A stretch of 64,000 nt of DNA from Sphingomonas anseongensis (GTDB lineage: Bacteria; Pseudomonadota; Alphaproteobacteria; Sphingomonadales; Sphingomonadaceae): positions 930,001 to 994,000 of the forward strand of contig NZ_JAMGBC010000001.1 of NCBI RefSeq assembly GCF_023516495.1, in the 5' to 3' direction. This document shows, piece after piece, positions 25,532-35,136 of this stretch (positions are counted from its first letter, which is position 1; each line of letters begins with the position of its first letter). The notes beneath the pieces are model-generated. The model did not search any database, was not told the DNA's origin, and was given only the letters and a program-made list of their open reading frames with translations. The translations under genes and the position numbers were made by a program.

Positions 25532-26139
25532 GGGACATCGGCGAAAAGCTGGTCATCGCGACCCACAATCCGGGCAAGCTTCGCGAAATTTCCGCCCTTA
25601 TCGAGCCGCTCGGCTTCGTCTGTGTCGGAGCCGAGGAGCTCCGCCTTCCGGAGCCCGAGGAGATCGGTAACACCTTCGCCGACAACGCCGATCTGAAGGC
25701 GCGCGAAGCGGCTGATCTGTCGGGCTTTCCGGCGCTCGCGGACGACAGCGGGCTTTGCGTCGAGGCGCTCCACGGCATGCCGGGAATCTTCTCCGCCCGC
25801 TGGGCCGAAGATTCAGAAGGCAAACGCGACTGGATGCGCGCCATGGAGAAAGTCTGGGACGAGGTGCAGGCGACCGAGCCCGACGCCGCGCCGGCCGCGC
25901 ACTTCACCTGCGTCCTGTCGCTCGCCTGGCCCAACGATGGCCAGACCGAGGCATTCGAAGGGCGCGTGGACGGAACGCTCGTCTGGCCACCGCGCGGCGA
26001 CAAGGGCTTCGGCTACGACCCGATGTTCGTGCCTGTCGGTTACGACCAGACCTTCGGCGAGCTTGAGCCGGAGCTGAAGCACGGCATCAGCCATCGGGCA
26101 GACGCATTCCGCAAGCTGGTGAGCGCTCTCAAACCGTGA
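25528..26139 (+). CDS. rdgB: XTP/dITP pyrophosphatase (RdgB/HAM1)
   Basis: Removes non-canonical purine NTPs (ITP, dITP, XTP) from the pool. 203 aa; [15 protein letters not shown] at the N-terminus, [23 protein letters not shown] mid-protein and [10 protein letters not shown] near the end are the substrate and Mg2+ motifs. The start overlaps the rph stop (ATGA) and the end overlaps hemW. Confidence 0.95.
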   Translation: MRDIGEKLVIATHNPGKLREISALIEPLGFVCVGAEELRLPEPEEIGNTFADNADLKAREAADLSGFPALADDSGLCVEALHGMPGIFSARWAEDSEGKRDWMRAMEKVWDEVQATEPDAAPAAHFTCVLSLAWPNDGQTEAFEGRVDGTLVWPPRGDKGFGYDPMFVPVGYDQTFGELEPELKHGISHRADAFRKLVSALKP

Positions 26140-27272
26140 GCCAGGACGGGCTGGCGCTGTACGTTCACTGGCCGTTCTGCGTATCCAAATGCCCCTATTG
26201 CGACTTCAACAGCCATGTCCGCGACGCCATCGACCAAGCCGAGTGGCGCGAGGCGTTGCTCGCCGATCTCGCCCATGAAGCGCACCTGCTGCCGGGCCGA
26301 AAGCTGACTTCCATCTTCTTCGGCGGCGGCACGCCCTCGCTGATGGAGCCGGCAACCGTGGAGGCGCTGATCGAGGCAGCCGGAAGGCATTGGCCCCCCG
26401 CCGACGACATCGAGATCACGCTGGAGGCTAATCCCAATTCCGTGGAGGCGGCGCGCTTCGCCGACCTGGCCGGAGCGGGCGTGAACCGCTTGTCCCTCGG
26501 CCTGCAGAGCTTCGACGAGCCCGCGCTTCGTTTCCTGGGCCGCGCGCATTCGGCCGACGAAGGGCTTGCGGCATTGGACATCGCCCAACGCCACTTTCCG
26601 CGAGTCAGCTTCGACCTCATTTATGCCCTTCCGGGCGACACGGAGGCGAGCTGGTCGAAAACGCTCGACCGGGCGCTGTCGCTCGGCACGACGCACTTGT
26701 CGCTGTACCAGCTGACGATCGAGCCGGGCACGCGCTTCGCATCGATGGTCGCGAAGGGCGAGTTCGAGCCGCTCGACGCCGACATCGCCGCGACGCTGTT
26801 CGAGCTCACCGACTCCATGACCTCCGCAGCCGGCCTTCCCGCCTATGAGATCAGCAACCACGCCGCCACCGGCGCTGAAAGCCGCCACAACCTCACCTAT
26901 TGGCGTTACCGCGACTATGCCGGCGTCGGGCCTGGAGCGCACGGCCGCCGCCTCGGCAGCCGCACCGTTCGCCACAAGAAACCGGAGAACTATCTGTCGG
27001 CGCTAGCCCGCAACGGTCATTCGGTTGTCGAAGAGGCCCGCTTGTCCGCTCGCGAAGCGGCGGACGAAGCGCTGGTGATGGGGTTAAGGCTCAGCGAGGG
27101 GATCGAAGTGGATTCGCTCGAGCGGAGATTTGGGGTGCCGATTGTCGACTCGACAGCCGCGGAACGGCTGGAAGCTTCAGGTCACCTGATCAGCTGTGAC
27201 GGGCGAATTGCGGCGACGTCCAGCGGCCGCTTGGTGCTCGACAGGTTGCTCGCGGAGCTCGCCGTCTATTGA
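26136..27272 (+). CDS. hemW: Radical SAM heme chaperone HemW
   Basis: 378 aa from a GTG that overlaps the rdgB stop. The cluster cysteines are Cys15, Cys19 and Cys22 in FCVSKCPYCDF, where HemW differs from HemN. GGGTPSLM and the HemN C-terminal region (YEISNHAATGAESRHNLTYWRYRDYAGVGPGAHG) are present. HemW binds heme and delivers it to membrane proteins; older annotations call it coproporphyrinogen oxidase. Last in rph-rdgB-hemW. Confidence 0.93.
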   Translation: MSQDGLALYVHWPFCVSKCPYCDFNSHVRDAIDQAEWREALLADLAHEAHLLPGRKLTSIFFGGGTPSLMEPATVEALIEAAGRHWPPADDIEITLEANPNSVEAARFADLAGAGVNRLSLGLQSFDEPALRFLGRAHSADEGLAALDIAQRHFPRVSFDLIYALPGDTEASWSKTLDRALSLGTTHLSLYQLTIEPGTRFASMVAKGEFEPLDADIAATLFELTDSMTSAAGLPAYEISNHAATGAESRHNLTYWRYRDYAGVGPGAHGRRLGSRTVRHKKPENYLSALARNGHSVVEEARLSAREAADEALVMGLRLSEGIEVDSLERRFGVPIVDSTAAERLEASGHLISCDGRIAATSSGRLVLDRLLAELAVY

Positions 27273-27646
27273 GGCTTGGGCGGCGGCGTGTCGGACTTCG
27301 CTACGGCTGCGTTCTGCGTCGGCGCGGCGGCCGGTGCGGCCACCGGCGCATCGGCCGCATAATTGCCGTCCCATTGCGAATAATAATCGCTGACCTGGGC
27401 TGCGGCGTCCGCGGCGGATTCGCGCTTCGACATTCCGTGGCTGACGTTGGCGCTCACCAGCGACGCCTTGAAGGGCGCTTCGGATGCTGCGCAGGTCGTC
27501 TGTGCAAATGCCTGGAAGCCGTCCGTCCCGATCTTCTGCGCCTTGGCCTGTGCGGCCGCTGTTTTCAGGCACTGAACGAAGTCGTGGCGGAGATCGGCGC
27601 CGCCGCCTGCACCGGCGATGAGCATGGAAACAACAAGTCCAATCAT
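27266..27646 (-). CDS. Secreted hypothetical protein
   Basis: 126 aa from ATG 27646 (MIGLVVSMLIAGAGGGADL), which reads as a short signal peptide; the 51 codons upstream in frame lie in the region before rsmI and look non-coding. Two cysteines (about residues 26 and 52) could form a disulfide. The mature part is helical, and the tail is Ala/Pro-rich and ends PPPKPQ. I do not recognise the family. The last seven bases overlap the convergent hemW. Confidence 0.65.
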   Translation of the reverse strand: MIGLVVSMLIAGAGGGADLRHDFVQCLKTAAAQAKAQKIGTDGFQAFAQTTCAASEAPFKASLVSANVSHGMSKRESAADAAAQVSDYYSQWDGNYAADAPVAAPAAAPTQNAAVAKSDTPPPKPQ

Positions 27647-27759
27647 CTGGCGACTCCCCTTTGTGGCCGATGATCCGTGGAGAGTGACTCTTTTTCCATC
27701 TTTGTTCAAGGGCTTGCCCAGCGCTTGCAGTCGCTCGTCAGGAGATGCGAGGGTAGGCC

Positions 27760-28593
27760 ATGGAAACGCCGCTCCCGCCCGGGCTCTACATCGTCGCAAC
27801 GCCCATCGGGAACCTCGGCGACCTCAGCCCACGCGCCGCGGAAACCCTGCGCCAGGCGAGCCTGATCCTCGCCGAGGACACACGCGTAACGGGCAAGCTG
27901 CTCAAGCATATCGGCGCGAAGTCGCCGATGCGCCGCTACGACGATCATTCGAGGGACAGCGACCGCGACAGGATCGTCGACCGCCTCGCCAGCGAAGCCA
28001 TCGCGATCGTCAGCGACGCCGGCACCCCCTTGATCTCCGACCCCGGTTACAAGCTCGTCCGTGCAGCCCGCCAGGCCGGGCGCGACATATGGACGATTCC
28101 CGGCCCCTGCGCCGCAATCGCGGCATTGACGCTCGCCGGACTTCCGACCGACCGCTTCCTCTTCCTTGGATTTCTCCCGGCCAAGGCCAAGGCCCGGACG
28201 GATGCCATCAGGGAGGTCGCGGAAATCCGCGCCTCGCTCATCTTGTACGAATCCGGGCCACGGCTGGGCGAAACGCTTCTCGCGTTGTCCGAACTCGGAT
28301 CGCGAGAGGGCGCAGTCGCCCGTGAGATCACGAAGCTTCACGAAGAATGCGTGACCGGCACTTTGGCCGAGCTGGCCGAGCGCTATTCGAAGCAAGCGCC
28401 GAAAGGTGAAATCGTGATCGTCGTCGGGCCGCCGCTGGAGGTTGAGACAGCTAGCGACGCAACGGTGGACCGGCTTCTCGAACAAGCACTGGAGAGGCTG
28501 TCCCCTTCGCGCGCGGCCGCCGAAGTTGCCGAGCGGCTCGGCATCCCCCGCAAGCGCGCCTACGAGCGAGCGTTGGACATCAGCGGCCGATGA
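27760..28593 (+). CDS. rsmI: 16S rRNA (cytidine1402-2'-O)-methyltransferase RsmI
   Basis: 277 aa tetrapyrrole-methylase fold enzyme that modifies C1402 in the ribosomal P site. LYIVATPIGNLGDLSPRAAETLRQASLILAEDTR is the family hallmark at the N-terminus; IVSDAGTPLISDPGYKLV and GPCAAIAALTLAGLPTDRFLFLGFLP follow. It overlaps yraN by four bases, the common alphaproteobacterial order rsmI-yraN-gshB. Confidence 0.95.
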   Translation: METPLPPGLYIVATPIGNLGDLSPRAAETLRQASLILAEDTRVTGKLLKHIGAKSPMRRYDDHSRDSDRDRIVDRLASEAIAIVSDAGTPLISDPGYKLVRAARQAGRDIWTIPGPCAAIAALTLAGLPTDRFLFLGFLPAKAKARTDAIREVAEIRASLILYESGPRLGETLLALSELGSREGAVAREITKLHEECVTGTLAELAERYSKQAPKGEIVIVVGPPLEVETASDATVDRLLEQALERLSPSRAAAEVAERLGIPRKRAYERALDISGR

Positions 28594-28940
28594 ACCGGCA
28601 GAAAGCGGAAAAGCGCGGCCGCGGGGCCGAGACTTTCGCCTGCTGGTACCTGCGGCTGAAGGGCTGGCGGATACTGGCCCGCCGGGCACGCGTTGCCGGC
28701 GGCGAGGTGGACATTGTGGCGCGGCGCGGCCGCACTCTCGCATTCGTCGAGGTCAAGGCGCGCGGCACCAGCGAAGCCGCGGAGTTCGCCCTTGACCGCT
28801 ACCGCCTGCGCCGCGTCGCCGTCGCCGCCGAGCGCCTCGCTCCGCGCTTCATGAACGCCGGCGACGACGTTCGGATCGATGCGCTCTACATCGTCCCCGG
28901 AAAGCTCCCACGCCACCTCCCGGACGTCTGGCAAGGGTGA
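28590..28940 (+). CDS. YraN family protein (UPF0102)
   Basis: 116-aa protein with the nuclease-like fold of YraN: RGAETFACWYLRLKGWRILARRAR, GGEVDIVARRGRTLAFVEVKARG. The E-VD-V-xxE-K pattern is that of PD-(D/E)XK enzymes. Biological role is not settled. Translation-coupled to rsmI and 31 bases before gshB. Confidence 0.9.
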   Translation: MNRQKAEKRGRGAETFACWYLRLKGWRILARRARVAGGEVDIVARRGRTLAFVEVKARGTSEAAEFALDRYRLRRVAVAAERLAPRFMNAGDDVRIDALYIVPGKLPRHLPDVWQG

Positions 28941-28971
28941 CAAAGCCCACGCGCTCGCTTAGTCGCGCCTC

Positions 28972-29919
28972 ATGACGCTCCGCGTTGCCGTTCAAATGGA
29001 CCCGCTCGAACGGGTGAATATCGACGGCGATTCCACCTTCGCGCTGATGCTCAAGGCGCAGGACCTCGGGCACGAGCTCTTCTATTATTCGCCCGAGGAC
29101 CTGAGCTTCGCCGAAGGCCGGCTGTGGACCATGGGCTATCCGGTGAAAGTGAAGCGCAAGGATGGCGCCCACTACAAGTTCGGCGAGCACCGGATCCTCG
29201 ATCTCGGCAAGGACGTCGACGTCGTTCTGATGCGCCAAGACCCGCCGTTCGACCTCGGCTACATTACCGCGACGCACCTGCTCGAGCGGATCCAGAGCGA
29301 GACTTTGGTGGTCAACGATCCCGCGGCCGTCCGCAACGCGCCCGAAAAAATCTGGGTGCTCGATTTCCCGCAATTCATGCCGCCGACCGCCATCACCCGC
29401 TCGATCGGCCTCGCCCGCAAGTTCCTCGCCGAGCATGGCGACATCGTCATCAAGCCGCTCCACGGGTTTGCCGGCGGCTCGGTGTTCCGAATCGGCCCGG
29501 ACGGCCGCAACCTCGCCTCGCTGATGGAAGTGTTCAACCGCACCTATCGCGAGCCGCACATGCTCCAGAAATTCATCCCGGAGATCGCCCAGGGCGACAA
29601 ACGGATCGTGCTGATAGACGGGGAGATCGCCGGAGCGATCAACCGCGTCCCTGGCAAAGGCGAAATCCGGTCGAACCTCGCGGTCGGCGGAACCGCGGCG
29701 AAGACCGAGCTCACCAGCCGCGAACGGGAAATTTGCGCGGCGCTCGCTCCGGAGCTGAAGAAGCGCGGCCTGCTGTTCGTTGGGATCGACGTGATCGGCG
29801 GCCAGTGGCTGACCGAGATCAACGTCACTTCGCCGACGGGCATCGTCGCGATCGATTCGCTTAACGGCACCGATACTCCGGCCGTGTTCTGGGCGGCGGT
29901 CGAACGCCGGCTCCACTAA
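28972..29919 (+). CDS. gshB: Glutathione synthetase
   Basis: ATP-grasp ligase joining gamma-glutamylcysteine and glycine. 315 aa; VAVQMDPLERVNIDGDSTFALMLKAQ at the N-terminus, MRQDPPFDLGYITATHLLE, VIKPLHGFAGGSVFRI and GIDVIGGQWLTEINVTSPTG are conserved. Glutathione links to the persulfide dioxygenase at the left of the window and the GST at 34.5 kb only in metabolic terms. Last of rsmI-yraN-gshB. Confidence 0.95.
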   Translation: MTLRVAVQMDPLERVNIDGDSTFALMLKAQDLGHELFYYSPEDLSFAEGRLWTMGYPVKVKRKDGAHYKFGEHRILDLGKDVDVVLMRQDPPFDLGYITATHLLERIQSETLVVNDPAAVRNAPEKIWVLDFPQFMPPTAITRSIGLARKFLAEHGDIVIKPLHGFAGGSVFRIGPDGRNLASLMEVFNRTYREPHMLQKFIPEIAQGDKRIVLIDGEIAGAINRVPGKGEIRSNLAVGGTAAKTELTSREREICAALAPELKKRGLLFVGIDVIGGQWLTEINVTSPTGIVAIDSLNGTDTPAVFWAAVERRLH

Positions 29920-30029
29920 CGCGAGAAACGGGTCCGTTACGGACTGGAGTTCCAGCCTGTGTTTACGGGTGCAGCGGCAAAGAGGGATCGCTGCGGCGCT
30001 CCTGTTTCGCCACGGCAGGGCCGCCGCGG

Positions 30030-30947
30030 CTAGGCTCTCGGGTGGGCGTGGCGATAGACATCGAGAAGATGTGCCGCGTCCACCTTGGTATAGATCTGCG
30101 TCGACGACAGGCTCGCGTGGCCGAGCAACTCCTGGAGCGAACGCAGGTCGGCGCCCCTCGCAAGCAGATGAGTCGCGAAGCTGTGCCTGAGGGCATGCGG
30201 CGTCAGCGTATCCGGCAGCCCCAGCCTGACGCGCGCGGCCCTGACCGCGCGCCTGACAAGGTCGGCGCTCAGGGGTCCTCCACGAGCACCAAGGAACAGC
30301 GGCGCCCCGTCGGCTATCGGGTAGGGGCATTGGCGCACGTACTCGACGATTGCTTCGCGGACCGCCTTCACTACCGGCACGACCCGCATCTTCGATCTCT
30401 TGCCGGTCACTCGGATCGTCTCGCCGATCGGCAAGTCCCTTGCCGTAAGCGACAGGGCTTCCGACACTCGAAGGCCCGAGCCGTAGAGCAGGAGCAGGAT
30501 CGAAAGGTCGCGGGCGCCGATCCACGGTTCGGACGCGAAGGCGCCCGCATCTTCCGCAAGTGCCATCGCCTCGTCTGGAGCAGCGGGCCTGGGAAGTGTC
30601 TTGGGTCGCCGCGGAGCGCGCGTCCGCGGCACTTGCGGTGCCCGTCCCTGCTGCTCGGCCACATAGGTCAGGAATGCGCGGACTCCGGACAGCTCGCGAG
30701 CCGCGGACGCCGCCCCCAGCCCGCTTCCGCGCCGTGCGGCAAGGAATGCGCGAAGGTCCGCGGCACCGACGGCGACCAACGCCTCCGGCTCGACGGCCTC
30801 GCCGCTATATCCTCCGAGGAAGTCGATCAGCCGATGAGCGGTGCCGACATAGGCGCGGACCGTATGCGCCGACCGCCGCCGGTCGTTTGCGAGATAGCCG
30901 CCCCATTGAGCGACTAGCGCGGACGCGGGGTGCGGAAGATCGCCCAT
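30030..30947 (-). CDS. xerC: Tyrosine recombinase XerC
   Basis: 305 aa. The SAM-like core-binding domain spans residues 10-100. The catalytic domain carries Arg160 (GSGLRVSEAL), Lys183, His251 and Arg254 (HALRHSFATHL), His277 (GHAS) and the nucleophile Tyr286 (STQIYTKVD). With XerD it resolves chromosome dimers at dif. All catalytic residues are present and there is no adjacent integrative element or att repeat, so it is read as the housekeeping XerC rather than an integrase. Confidence 0.93.
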   Translation of the reverse strand: MGDLPHPASALVAQWGGYLANDRRRSAHTVRAYVGTAHRLIDFLGGYSGEAVEPEALVAVGAADLRAFLAARRGSGLGAASAARELSGVRAFLTYVAEQQGRAPQVPRTRAPRRPKTLPRPAAPDEAMALAEDAGAFASEPWIGARDLSILLLLYGSGLRVSEALSLTARDLPIGETIRVTGKRSKMRVVPVVKAVREAIVEYVRQCPYPIADGAPLFLGARGGPLSADLVRRAVRAARVRLGLPDTLTPHALRHSFATHLLARGADLRSLQELLGHASLSSTQIYTKVDAAHLLDVYRHAHPRA

Positions 30948-30987
30948 CCGCGAATCTTCCTCTTTCGCGACTCCCAGCGCAAGCGGC

Positions 30988-32613
30988 TTAAGTGGAGAGC
31001 CTCTTCAATGCCGCCGACCAACTCGACGCTCGCCTGGCGCCTGCGAAGCGCGGCTCCAGCTTCGCGAGGAATTCGCGCGGCTGGTCCCGCATCCCGGCAA
31101 GCCACACTTCCGTTCCGGCGGACTTGGCCTGGCGGGTGAAGGTCGCAAGCGCGTTGGCCCCGGTCGCGTCGATATAGGGCACCTGCTCCATGCGGAGCAC
31201 GATCGCGCGCGGGCGCTGGCCGGCGCGGCGAAGCGCCTCGAGCATCTCGCCCGCGACCCCGAAGAAGATCGGCCCGGTGAAGCGAAATACCTCGACGCCC
31301 TGCGGCAGCTGGTCGCGAAGCTCCGGCTCTTCTGCAGAGTCGACGGCGACAAGCCCGGCGGTCTCGCTCATTCGCATCATGAACAGCAAGGCGGCGAGCG
31401 TCACTCCGACGCCGATCGCTACGGTCAGATCGACGAACACGGTCAGCAGGAAGGTCAGGATCAGAAGCCCACGCTCGCCGGCATCGGTCTTCACCAGCGC
31501 AACGAAGCGGTCGAACTCACTCATCCCCCACGCGACCATCAAGAGCACCGCTGCGAGTGCAGTCATCGGCACCAGTGCGAGCAACCGCCCGGCGACGACG
31601 GTGAAGATCAACAGGAACAGGGCATGGAATATTCCGGCCATCGGAGTCCGACCGCCGGCGCGAATGTTGGTCGCGGTCCGGGCGATGGCGCCGGTCGCGG
31701 GAAGCCCGCCGAAGAAGCCGGACGCGATATTGGCGATGCCCATCCCCACCAGCTCCTGCCCCGATCGGTGGCGGCGCCCTGTCATTCCGTCGGCAACAGT
31801 TGCAGACAGCAAAGCTTCAATCCCCGCAAGAAAGGCGATGACGAACGCGCTCGGCACGACCTCTCGGAGGAGCGGGATCGAGAACTCGGGAAGCCTGGGA
31901 AGCGGAACACCCGTTGCCATCGAATGGAAGCGGTCGCCGACGGTCTCGACCGGCAGCTTGAGCAGCGCCGAGGCCGCGGTCGCGGCGAGGATCGCGATCA
32001 GATAGCCGGGCGCCCGTGGCGCGACGCCCTTGAGGATGATGATCACCGCAAGGCTGGCCGCGCCCACGGCAAGCGCCATCCAGTTGGCGGTTCCCAAGGC
32101 ACCGGCATAAGCCGCCCATTTATCGATGAAGTCGGCGGGAACCGGCCCCGTCCTCAACCCGAGGAAGTCCCCAAGCTGGCTGGAAGCGATGATCACCGCA
32201 ATTCCGGCGGTGAAGCCGGTCACGACCGGCATCGGCACATAGCGCATCAGCTTGCCGACGCCCGCGTAACCCGCCGCTATCAGTATGATTCCCGCCATGA
32301 TCGTGGCGAGGATAAGCCCGCTGAACCCGTGGGCGGCGATCACTCCGGCGACAATCACCACGAACGCGCCGGTGGGGCCTCCGATCTGCACCCGCGATCC
32401 GCCGAGCGCCGAGATCAGGAAGCCGGCGACGATCGCCGTGACGAGCCCTTCGCGCGGGCTTGCGCCGCTGGCGATCCCGAGCGCCATCGCAAGGGGCAGA
32501 GCGACGATGGCGACGGTCAGGCCCGCTATGGCATCCGCGCGAAAGTCCGGCGCCCGATAGCCTTCGCGAAAGACGGTGAGCAGCTTCGGAGTGAAAGCCT
32601 CCGGAAGCGCCAT
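30988..32613 (-). CDS. SulP-family anion transporter with STAS domain
   Basis: 541 aa: about 12 membrane helices, with VALPLAMALGIASGASPREGLVTAIVAGF, GGSRVQIGGPTGAFVVIVAGV and GMGIANIASGFFGGLPATGAIARTATNIRAGGRTP conserved, and a C-terminal STAS domain from about residue 430 with the DATGANAL loop. Family members carry sulfate, bicarbonate or dicarboxylates. It is one base past the CoA-transferase genes, so it may be co-transcribed with them; the substrate cannot be told from sequence. Confidence 0.9.
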   Translation of the reverse strand: MALPEAFTPKLLTVFREGYRAPDFRADAIAGLTVAIVALPLAMALGIASGASPREGLVTAIVAGFLISALGGSRVQIGGPTGAFVVIVAGVIAAHGFSGLILATIMAGIILIAAGYAGVGKLMRYVPMPVVTGFTAGIAVIIASSQLGDFLGLRTGPVPADFIDKWAAYAGALGTANWMALAVGAASLAVIIILKGVAPRAPGYLIAILAATAASALLKLPVETVGDRFHSMATGVPLPRLPEFSIPLLREVVPSAFVIAFLAGIEALLSATVADGMTGRRHRSGQELVGMGIANIASGFFGGLPATGAIARTATNIRAGGRTPMAGIFHALFLLIFTVVAGRLLALVPMTALAAVLLMVAWGMSEFDRFVALVKTDAGERGLLILTFLLTVFVDLTVAIGVGVTLAALLFMMRMSETAGLVAVDSAEEPELRDQLPQGVEVFRFTGPIFFGVAGEMLEALRRAGQRPRAIVLRMEQVPYIDATGANALATFTRQAKSAGTEVWLAGMRDQPREFLAKLEPRFAGARRASSWSAALKRLST

Positions 32614-32614
32614 G

Positions 32615-33250
32615 TCAGTCGACGTAGCTCGCCGTCGTCTTCTCGCGAACTTCGTCTTTCGTAACTCCCGGCGCCAATTCGACCAGCTTGAACGGGCTGT
32701 CGTGGTCGGGCCGCTGGAATACCGCGAGGTCGGTGATGATCATGTCGACCACGTTCCTTCCGGTGAGCGGAAGCGTGCACTCCGGGATGAACTTGGCGGC
32801 GCCGTTCTTCGACACATGCTCCATCACGACGATGATCTTCTTGACCCCGGCGACGAGGTCCATCGCGCCGCCCATGCCCTTGATCATCTTGCCGGGCACC
32901 ATCCAGTTGGCGAGGTCGCCTTTCTCGCTGACCTCCATCCCGCCGAGAACCGCGAGATCGATATGCCCGCCGCGGATCATCGCGAAGCTGGTCGCGCTGT
33001 CGAAATAGCTGGTCTGCGGAAGCTCGCTGACCGTCTGCTTGCCGGCATTGATCAGGTCCGGGTCGACCTCGTCGTCATAAGGGAACGGGCCGATGCCCAG
33101 CATGCCGTTCTCGCTCTGCAGCGTCACCGTCATTCCCGGCGGAATGTTGTTCGCCACCAGCGTCGGGATGCCGATGCCGAGGTTCACATAATAGCCGTCG
33201 CGGAGCTCCTTGGCCGCGCGAGCCGCCATCTGGTTGCGGTCCCAGGCCAT
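32615..33250 (-). CDS. scoB: 3-oxoacid (succinyl-) CoA-transferase subunit B
   Basis: 211 aa with the catalytic Glu47 in SENGMLGIGPFP, which forms the CoA thioester. It pairs with subunit A encoded immediately upstream on the same strand (they share one base). The enzyme moves CoA from succinyl-CoA to acetoacetate in ketone-body use. Conserved parts include NLGIGIPTLVANNIPPG and GAMDLVAGVKKIIVVMEH. Confidence 0.92.
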   Translation of the reverse strand: MAWDRNQMAARAAKELRDGYYVNLGIGIPTLVANNIPPGMTVTLQSENGMLGIGPFPYDDEVDPDLINAGKQTVSELPQTSYFDSATSFAMIRGGHIDLAVLGGMEVSEKGDLANWMVPGKMIKGMGGAMDLVAGVKKIIVVMEHVSKNGAAKFIPECTLPLTGRNVVDMIITDLAVFQRPDHDSPFKLVELAPGVTKDEVREKTTASYVD

Positions 33251-33957
33251 CAGGCGGCCTCCCTTTCGCGGACCGTTCGGAACTCGATCTGCTTATCGTA
33301 CGGGCTGCCATCGATCAGGCGGTTCACGTAGATAGACGGCAGGTGGACGCAATTGCCGGCCATCTTGCCGACCGGGACGATCTGCTCGACCTCCGCGATA
33401 CAGACCTTTCCGCACGTCGCTGCCGGCAGGTTGAAGTTGCGGGCAGTCTTGCGAAACATCAAATTGCCGGTCTCGTCCGCCTTCCAGCCCTTCACAATGG
33501 CCAGGTCGGCGCGGATCCCGCGTTCGAGGATATAGTCCTCGCCGTCGAAGTTCTTCACTTCCTTGCCCTCAGCCACCTGCGTGCCGACTCCGGTCTTGGT
33601 GTAGAAGCCGGGGATTCCAGCTCCGCCGGCCCGCATGCGTTCCGCCAGAGTGCCCTGCGGACAAAATTCGACCTCGAGCTCGCCGGCCAGATACTGCCGC
33701 TCGAACTCCTTGTTCTCACCCACGTAGGAGGAGATCATCTTCTTCACCTGCCGGGTGCGGAGCAGCTTGCCGAGCCCGACATTGTCGATCCCGGCATTAT
33801 TCGACGCGATGGTGAGGTCCTTGACCCCGCTTTCGACGAGCGCGTCGATCAGCCGCTCGGGGATTCCGCAAAGGCCGAACCCGCCCGCGGCGATGGTCAT
33901 TCCGTCAAACAGCAGCCCGTCGAGCGCTGACTTCGCGTCTGGATAGATTTTCTGCAT
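33250..33957 (-). CDS. scoA: 3-oxoacid (succinyl-) CoA-transferase subunit A
   Basis: 235 aa from ATG 33957 ([34 protein letters not shown]). The 93 codons upstream in frame overlap the next gene antisense-like and are not part of the protein. [29 protein letters not shown] is the family core. Forms a heteromer with scoB. Confidence 0.92.
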   Translation of the reverse strand: MQKIYPDAKSALDGLLFDGMTIAAGGFGLCGIPERLIDALVESGVKDLTIASNNAGIDNVGLGKLLRTRQVKKMISSYVGENKEFERQYLAGELEVEFCPQGTLAERMRAGGAGIPGFYTKTGVGTQVAEGKEVKNFDGEDYILERGIRADLAIVKGWKADETGNLMFRKTARNFNLPAATCGKVCIAEVEQIVPVGKMAGNCVHLPSIYVNRLIDGSPYDKQIEFRTVREREAA

Positions 33958-33988
33958 GAGCCGCCAATGGAAAATGCGGCGCCCGCGG

Positions 33989-34465
33989 TCAAGGACGGCT
34001 CGAGCGCAATCCAGCGGCCTGGATGCCCGCCTCGGCACAGGCCGCATCGTCCGCAGGCGCTTCGCCGGATACCGCGATTGCGCCGATCCGCACCTTGCCG
34101 TCAGCGGACCAGACAGGAACGCCGCCCGCGACGGTGACCACATGCGGCGCGCTGGCAAACCCGGGCGTATCGCGCGCGCCTTGCGCCATCTGTGCCGTCG
34201 AGAACCCCCAGGCCGCGACCGCTTGCGCCTTGGCAAGAGCGAACTCCATGATCCCGCTGCCGTTGCCGTCCATCCGCAGCGCAGCGATCAGATGGCCGCC
34301 AGTATCGACGACCGCGACAGCTTCGCTTTGCTTCTTGGCAGTCGCATGGGCGGCGCAGCCGACGACGATTTTCTGGGCGAGGTCTGCAGTTAGCGAAGGG
34401 GTGGGTTGGGCGGATATTGTGCCTGATGCGATCAGCAGGCCGACCAGAAGAGCAGCTTTGCGCAT
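33989..34465 (-). CDS. GlcG/HbpS-family heme-binding-type protein, exported
   Basis: 158 aa with a signal peptide ([20 protein letters not shown]). The GlcG/DUF336 fold is recognised by [34 protein letters not shown] and [21 protein letters not shown]. HbpS relatives bind heme and sense redox stress; others accompany glycolate oxidase. Function here is unresolved. Spacing of 31 bases to scoA allows a shared transcript. Confidence 0.82.
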   Translation of the reverse strand: MRKAALLVGLLIASGTISAQPTPSLTADLAQKIVVGCAAHATAKKQSEAVAVVDTGGHLIAALRMDGNGSGIMEFALAKAQAVAAWGFSTAQMAQGARDTPGFASAPHVVTVAGGVPVWSADGKVRIGAIAVSGEAPADDAACAEAGIQAAGLRSSRP

Positions 34466-34494
34466 ATCGCCTCCTCAGGCTGTGCGGAAACTCT

Positions 34495-35136
34495 CTAGGA
34501 AGTCACGAAATCGGAGCGCTTCCAGCCTTCCCGTTCCAGCACCCGTTGCACCGCCGGCCGGTCAACGACCCGTGCGACCAGCGCCGCCCAGCGGGGGTAT
34601 CCGCCCATGTCCATCTCGATCCGGCGACCCCAGCGGTAGAAAATGGCGGCGTAGGAATCAGCGGCAGTGAACGCGCCGCCGGCCAGCCAGCCGTCCGCGC
34701 AAAGCTCCTCGATCTCCGCGAAATGTTTCTTCAGCGCAGCCTTGCCGCCGGCTGCAAGCGCCGGCCAGACGCTTTCGTCGTCCGTGAACCGGCTTCCGCG
34801 CCAGATGGTGGCGAAGCTGATGTGGACCGAGCTCGCGAACCAGCCCAGCAGCTCGTTGCAGCGGGCCGCTTCGAACGCGTCGCCGCGTGGTACGGAGCCT
34901 GCCGCCCCGAAGCTGTCGGCGATGAAGTTCAGGATGGCGATATTCTCGGTGATCACGCCTTGGTCGGTACCGAGCGCGGGAACGCGCGCATGCGGGTTGA
35001 TTGCCAGATATTCCGGTCTCATGTGCTCGCCTTCCGCGAGCATGACGCGCACCGGCTCGAACTCCGCGCCAGCCTCCTCCAGCGCGATGTGCGGAACGAT
35101 CGAGCAGGCGCCCGGCGAATAGAAAAGCTTCAGCAT
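34495..35136 (-). CDS. Glutathione S-transferase
   Basis: 213 aa. The thioredoxin-like N-terminal domain reads MLKLFYSPGACSIVPHIALEEAGAEFEPVRV; the catalytic Ser/Cys in SPGACS fits bacterial beta-class GSTs. VPALGTDQGVITENIAILNFIAD binds glutathione, and an all-helical C-terminal domain follows. It overlaps the SCP2 gene by one base. Substrate unknown; GST conjugation, isomerase or reductive roles are all possible. Confidence 0.9.
   Translation of the reverse strand: MLKLFYSPGACSIVPHIALEEAGAEFEPVRVMLAEGEHMRPEYLAINPHARVPALGTDQGVITENIAILNFIADSFGAAGSVPRGDAFEAARCNELLGWFASSVHISFATIWRGSRFTDDESVWPALAAGGKAALKKHFAEIEELCADGWLAGGAFTAADSYAAIFYRWGRRIEMDMGGYPRWAALVARVVDRPAVQRVLEREGWKRSDFVTS

Noticed and set aside
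29932-29955. Terminator between convergent gshB and xerC
   Set aside because: Two short palindromes (GTCC-N5-GGAC and CTGGA-GT-TCCAG) have small stems or loops and no U-tract.
28849-30525. 558-codon minus-strand frame across yraN, gshB and part of xerC
   Set aside because: It overlaps three well-supported genes, has Arg/Pro-rich antisense composition and no recognisable domain.
30030-30947. Tyrosine recombinase as a sign of an integrated element
   Set aside because: Sequence and length fit housekeeping XerC; no att-like direct repeats, tRNA or phage genes nearby.
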